Assembly (NCBI GenBank): GCA_022600235.1
Contig: JAHZKS010000091.1
Coordinates: 1-8,816, forward strand
Direction of reading: 5' to 3'
DNA from: Alphaproteobacteria bacterium
Lineage (GTDB): Bacteria; Pseudomonadota; Alphaproteobacteria; Rickettsiales; JABSSG01
Length of the DNA stretch: 8,816 nucleotides
Shown: one piece after another, positions 5,835 through 8,816 of the stretch
Numbering within the stretch: the first letter of the stretch is position 1
Layout: every line of letters begins with the position of its first letter
Made by a program: the position numbers and the translations under genes
The notes under the pieces: model-generated
What the model was told of the DNA's origin: nothing
Database searches by the model: none
What the model saw: the letters and a program-made list of their open reading frames with translations, nothing else

Positions 5835-7169
5835 ATGAATAAACAAAAATTACTTGCAACAACAGCTTTAGTAAGCTTGTTTGCTGGAAGTGCGCTTGCT
5901 GATGGTGCTGCGGCTCCAATGGTAAACGATATGAGTGTAAGAATCGGAGGTAACTTCGATGGTCATGCAATTACTGCATCTGACAGCTCTGATGTAAACA
6001 ATCTAACAAAAAACAACAACGACCTTGGTTTTTCAACTGATGCTGAAGTATGGTTAGAGGCAAAAAGTTCAACAGCTAAAGGTCTAGAGTATGGTGCTCA
6101 TATTGGTATCAGTACTCACGCAAACTCATACAAAAATACTTCAAAAGGTTCTGACAGAAGTTACTTATGGTTAGAGCATCATGATTTAGGTCGTATGGAG
6201 TTTGGTAGTAACAATGATTCTTCTGAATCAATGAGAGTTGGTGCTGACAGCATTGCTGTTGCAACAGGTGGTATTTCTGGTGCATGGGTTCAAAGCTTAA
6301 CTTCAAGATTATTTAGCCCAAGTGTAAACGTTTCTTTAGAAGAGTTTGTAATGAGTCCTTGGAATGTTGGTGATAACGCAATGGATTTTGATCTTCAAGG
6401 TCCAGGTGCAACAACAGCAGCTAACTCTTCAGATTCTTGGCATGTAGAAAAGGCTCGTAAAGCTACTTACTACACACCAAGAATGAACGGTTTTCAGTTC
6501 GGTCTTTCATACACTCCTGATACAGAAAACAGAGGTAATGGTTTAGCTGGTGTTATTTCACAAGCTTCTTTACCAAATTCTACTAGTTCTGCTGCTAATG
6601 CTGCGGCTAATAAGAATGTATTTTCCGGTGGTATTACTTGGGATGGAAAAGTAATGAACGACGTAATGGGAAGTGTATCATTAGTAGGTATGACTGGTTC
6701 TACAGCTCCTGGATCATCTGGTGTTGAAAGTAAAGATGTGGAAGGTATGGACTTTGGTGTAAAGCTTAACTACAGAGACTGGAGAGCTGCTGCTTCTTAC
6801 GGTTGGTTAGGTGAAACTGGTTTCCAATCAGCTGCTACTAACATTGAAGACACTCACTACTGGACATTTGGTCTTGGGTACAAAATGGATAAGATTGACA
6901 CAAGTTTAAGTTACATGTGGGGTACTAAAAACCATAACGAATCACAAGTAGTGTCTCTTGGTGTTGACTATGCTTTAGCTAGCGGAATTATGCCTTATGC
7001 TGAAGCAACTTACTACCATTTAGACTTAAAGAACAGAGGTGGTTTAGCATTGACTGGTAACGGTGCAAATCCAGGTACAGATAGAACAGTAGCTTCTACT
7101 GCTAATACTACAGTCCAAAGACATGCTGAAGGAACAGTATTTGTTCTTGGTACAAAGTTGAAATTCTAA
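5835..7169 (+). CDS. Gram-negative porin, major outer-membrane beta-barrel protein
   Basis: The 444-residue precursor has a signal peptide (basic MNKQK, hydrophobic core, SALA cleavage site after residue 22), leaving a mature protein of 422. The rest alternates polar and hydrophobic residues with many Gly, Asn, Ser and aromatic positions, as in beta barrels, and ends in phenylalanine (GTKLKF), the C-terminal signal read by the BAM assembly machine. Typical trimeric-porin phrases are SYLWLEHHDLGRMEFGSNN (109-127) and YYTPRMNGFQFGLSYTP (212-228). It would form a water-filled channel for small solutes. Its codons look more uniform and less AT-rich than those of its neighbours, and it has its own promoter and a strong terminator, which suggests high expression. 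AAGG lies 7 bases before ATG. Solute specificity cannot be read from sequence. Confidence 0.9.
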   Translation: MNKQKLLATTALVSLFAGSALADGAAAPMVNDMSVRIGGNFDGHAITASDSSDVNNLTKNNNDLGFSTDAEVWLEAKSSTAKGLEYGAHIGISTHANSYKNTSKGSDRSYLWLEHHDLGRMEFGSNNDSSESMRVGADSIAVATGGISGAWVQSLTSRLFSPSVNVSLEEFVMSPWNVGDNAMDFDLQGPGATTAANSSDSWHVEKARKATYYTPRMNGFQFGLSYTPDTENRGNGLAGVISQASLPNSTSSAANAAANKNVFSGGITWDGKVMNDVMGSVSLVGMTGSTAPGSSGVESKDVEGMDFGVKLNYRDWRAAASYGWLGETGFQSAATNIEDTHYWTFGLGYKMDKIDTSLSYMWGTKNHNESQVVSLGVDYALASGIMPYAEATYYHLDLKNRGGLALTGNGANPGTDRTVASTANTTVQRHAEGTVFVLGTKLKF

Positions 7170-7194
7170 TTATTTAGAATTTACAAGAATTTAG

Positions 7195-7226
7195 AGGCAA
7201 CTGGGGAAACTCAGTTGCCTTTTTTT
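7195..7226 (+). terminator. Rho-independent terminator of the porin gene
   Basis: AGGCAACTG and CAGTTGCCT form a perfect 9-pair stem around loop GGGAAACT, running straight into a seven-T tract (7220-7226). It begins 25 bases after the porin stop and is the strongest terminator in the window. Confidence 0.95.
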
Positions 7227-7311
7227 GTACCTGTAGTGATTTGATTATCTTTTGAAATTCATTTTTATGGTGAGATGTTTTTTTCTATTAACGCAGTGGT
7301 AAAAACATATT

Positions 7312-7341
7312 GATCGGTACTGAGCAAGATTTTGAATCAAG
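7312..7341. repeat. Direct repeat copy 1 (30 bases)
   Basis: This copy, GATC-N3-ACTGAGCAAGATTTTGAATCAAG, matches 7422-7451 at about 24 of 30 positions, with the last 23 bases differing at only three. It is probably a decayed relic of the same intergenic element as copy 2, 110 bases away. Confidence 0.7.
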
Positions 7342-7384
7342 TTCAAAGTTAAATATGTGGGTGGTTTAGAGTGAATACACTTGC

Positions 7385-7465
7385 TGTCATTCCGCGCTTG
7401 ATGCGGAATCTTCAAAATAAGGATCTCCACTGAACAAAATTCTGAATCAAGCCTAGAATGGTGTT
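7385..7465. repeat. Small palindromic dispersed-repeat element, incl. direct repeat copy 2
   Basis: The element begins TGTCATTC, with a perfect 7-pair hairpin ATTCCGC-GCTTGAT-GCGGAAT (7389-7409), contains direct-repeat copy 2 (7422-7451), and ends near AGAATGGTG, a decayed inverted match to the start. Its minus-strand translation includes IPHQARNDS, a string that recurs where such elements are translated in intracellular alphaproteobacteria. The layout suits a non-autonomous intergenic repeat of the RPE or MITE kind. The exact ends are uncertain. Confidence 0.6.
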
Positions 7466-7547
7466 ATGGTTTATTGCAGAACTCGAGAGGAAATGAGGGC
7501 AATAAAGTGATGTGTAGGAGATTGTTGTAGGCGGAGAAAATGTTTAT

Positions 7548-8816
7548 TTAAGCTAATTTATTTTCTAGATCTCTTATAAACTGCTCTATATATTGACTTC
7601 TTTTATACCCATCTTCAATATTTTTTGAGATTACTATTTTATTATCAGGCTTGATCTTAATGTTCTCTGAGTGGTTTATAACGAACTTCAGTATTTTATC
7701 TGAATGTTGTTCATTATTTTCTAAAAATGTAATAGCAAATCCTAAAGGGCTTGCATCTATCTTTAAGATTTTGCATTTGAGACATAGATTCTTAATCGTG
7801 ATTGTAGAAAAAAGATTCTCAAACTCTAATGGTAGTTTTCCAAACCTATCTACCATTTCAGCTGCGAATGCTTGTATTTCATCTTCATTTTGTAGTTCTC
7901 CTACTCTGCGATACAGATTTAGTCTCATGTCAAAATCTTGTATGTAATTCTCTGGTATATACACAGGAATTCCTAAGTTGATTTGTGGAGTAAATTTCTT
8001 TTTGATAACTTTGCTAGTTCCTTTGTTTTTTATTTCTTCAACTGCTTCTTTCAGCATATTTTGATATAGCTCCACTCCTATTTCTTTTATATGGCCAGAC
8101 TGTTCTTCTCCTACCAAATTACCATATCCTCGCATATCCATGTCATAGGACGCTATTGAAAAACCACCTCCTAGTTGCTCTGTTTTCTGCAGTACCTCTA
8201 GCTTTTTTAAAGTATTAGTCTTTATAGACTTATTGCTTGCAAAAGTGAAATATGCATAAGATTTGATATTGCTTCTGCCGATGCGACCTTTTATTTGGTA
8301 CATCTGACTTAATCCGAATTGGTCTGATTTATGTACAATTAATGTGTTTGCTGTTGGTATGTCTATTCCAGATTCTATAATTGAAGTGCATAGTAGAATA
8401 TCAAATTTACCATCGCAGAATTCACTCATTATATTATCTATCTCAGTGGGTGCCATCCTTCCATGCACTTTCTTAAATTTTAGTTTCGGAACTATACGCT
8501 GTAATAACTTTTCAATATCTTCTAAGTCACTTATTCTTGGGCAAATATAAAAACTTTGACCGTCTCTTTTGCTTTCATTTATTAGAGCTTCTTTTATTAG
8601 TAATTCGTCAAATCGTATTATTACTGTTTTGGTTGCTATTCTATTAACTGGGGGAGTTGAAATTAGGCTAAGTTCTTTTATTCCACTTAAAGACATCTGT
8701 AAGGTTCTAGGAATAGGCGTAGCAGATAAAGTAAGTATATGTATATTTTCCTTCAGTTTTTTTAGTTTTTCTTTTTGTGCTACTCCAAAATGTTGCTCTT
8801 CATCTATTATGAGAGA
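7548..8816 (-). CDS. mfd: Transcription-repair coupling factor Mfd, C-terminal part (5' end outside window)
   Basis: Mfd pushes RNA polymerase off stalled sites with an ATP-driven translocase and recruits UvrA. The frame stays open to the window edge, giving 422 residues of a protein usually about 1,150 long, so the UvrB-homology and polymerase-binding domains are missing here. The ATG at 8696 is internal. Visible in order (fragment numbering): LIIDEEQHFGV (2-12, Walker B), SATPIPRT (31-38), motif V TSIIESGIDIPTANT (144-158), motif VI QIKGRIGRS (174-182), the RecG-like TRG block with MDMRGYGNLVGEEQSG (226-241), then the C-terminal D7 domain (RRVGELQNEDEI, MVDRFGKLP) that masks UvrA binding until activation. 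It ends NKLA with TAA at 7548-7550. It is convergent with the porin gene. Confidence 0.97.
   Translation of the reverse strand, partial: SLIIDEEQHFGVAQKEKLKKLKENIHILTLSATPIPRTLQMSLSGIKELSLISTPPVNRIATKTVIIRFDELLIKEALINESKRDGQSFYICPRISDLEDIEKLLQRIVPKLKFKKVHGRMAPTEIDNIMSEFCDGKFDILLCTSIIESGIDIPTANTLIVHKSDQFGLSQMYQIKGRIGRSNIKSYAYFTFASNKSIKTNTLKKLEVLQKTEQLGGGFSIASYDMDMRGYGNLVGEEQSGHIKEIGVELYQNMLKEAVEEIKNKGTSKVIKKKFTPQINLGIPVYIPENYIQDFDMRLNLYRRVGELQNEDEIQAFAAEMVDRFGKLPLEFENLFSTITIKNLCLKCKILKIDASPLGFAITFLENNEQHSDKILKFVINHSENIKIKPDNKIVISKNIEDGYKRSQYIEQFIRDLENKLA

Larger units (their letters stand above)
7227..7547. other. Intergenic region with repeat sequence, no gene
   Basis: This 321-base stretch lies between the ends of the convergent porin and mfd genes. 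I see no credible protein gene or RNA gene. It holds the direct repeats and palindromic element listed separately; 7452-7547 shows no further structure, and no clear terminator for mfd. Confidence 0.7.

Noticed and set aside
7245..7430. Minus-strand frame of 61 codons
   Set aside because: Its sequence comes from the palindromic repeat (IPHQARNDS) and the porin downstream region; there is no ribosome site and no gene-like composition.
7548..8696. A shorter mfd gene starting at ATG 8696
   Set aside because: The same frame continues upstream to the window edge with conserved Mfd sequence (LIIDEEQHFGV, SATPIPRT), so this Met is internal.
1..8816. CRISPR array, transposase or integrase
   Set aside because: No regularly spaced repeats and no recombinase or transposase motifs were found on either strand.

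Overview
The window is AT-rich DNA that looks like the chromosome of an alphaproteobacterium, most likely a host-associated or intracellular lineage of the Rickettsiales or Holosporales type. The evidence is the base composition, alphaproteobacterial-looking UvrB and Mfd (for example the DEEQHFGV motif in Mfd), a CPFC glutaredoxin, a major outer-membrane porin, and a short palindromic intergenic repeat whose antisense translation contains IPHQARNDS, a string typical of dispersed repeats in such genomes. The order-level placement is inference.

Layout. Positions 1-1231 (minus) hold the start and first 410 codons of a gene for an ExoY/edema-factor/CyaA-type (class II) nucleotidyl cyclase toxin; all three catalytic regions are visible and its 3' end lies outside the window. 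Upstream on the same strand are a complete tRNA-Arg(CCT) gene (1334-1410) and a PAP2-family membrane phosphatase gene (1401-2159) whose stop codon lies inside the tRNA gene. Divergent from these, at 2295-3191 (plus), is a GT32/GT44-like glycosyltransferase that ends in the tetrapeptide HDEL, the ER-retrieval signal of many eukaryotes. After a hairpin come core genes: uvrB (3268-5244, minus), a divergent glutaredoxin gene (5328-5582, plus), a secreted beta-barrel porin with its own promoter, leader hairpin and strong terminator (5835-7169, plus), a repeat-bearing intergenic region (7227-7547), and the C-terminal part of mfd (7548-8816, minus, open at the window edge).

How the genes fit together. 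The right two thirds are housekeeping: UvrB and Mfd both act in nucleotide excision repair, Mfd delivering stalled-polymerase lesions to UvrA-UvrB; the glutaredoxin serves thiol redox balance; the porin is probably an abundant outer-membrane protein. The left third looks accessory and host-directed: a cyclic-nucleotide toxin directly downstream of a tRNA 3' end, a membrane phosphatase, and a glycosyltransferase of a fold often used by toxins and effectors. The most noteworthy content is the cyclase toxin and the HDEL-ending glycosyltransferase; both are candidates for proteins acting on a eukaryotic host. No CRISPR array, transposase, integrase or secretion gene is visible.
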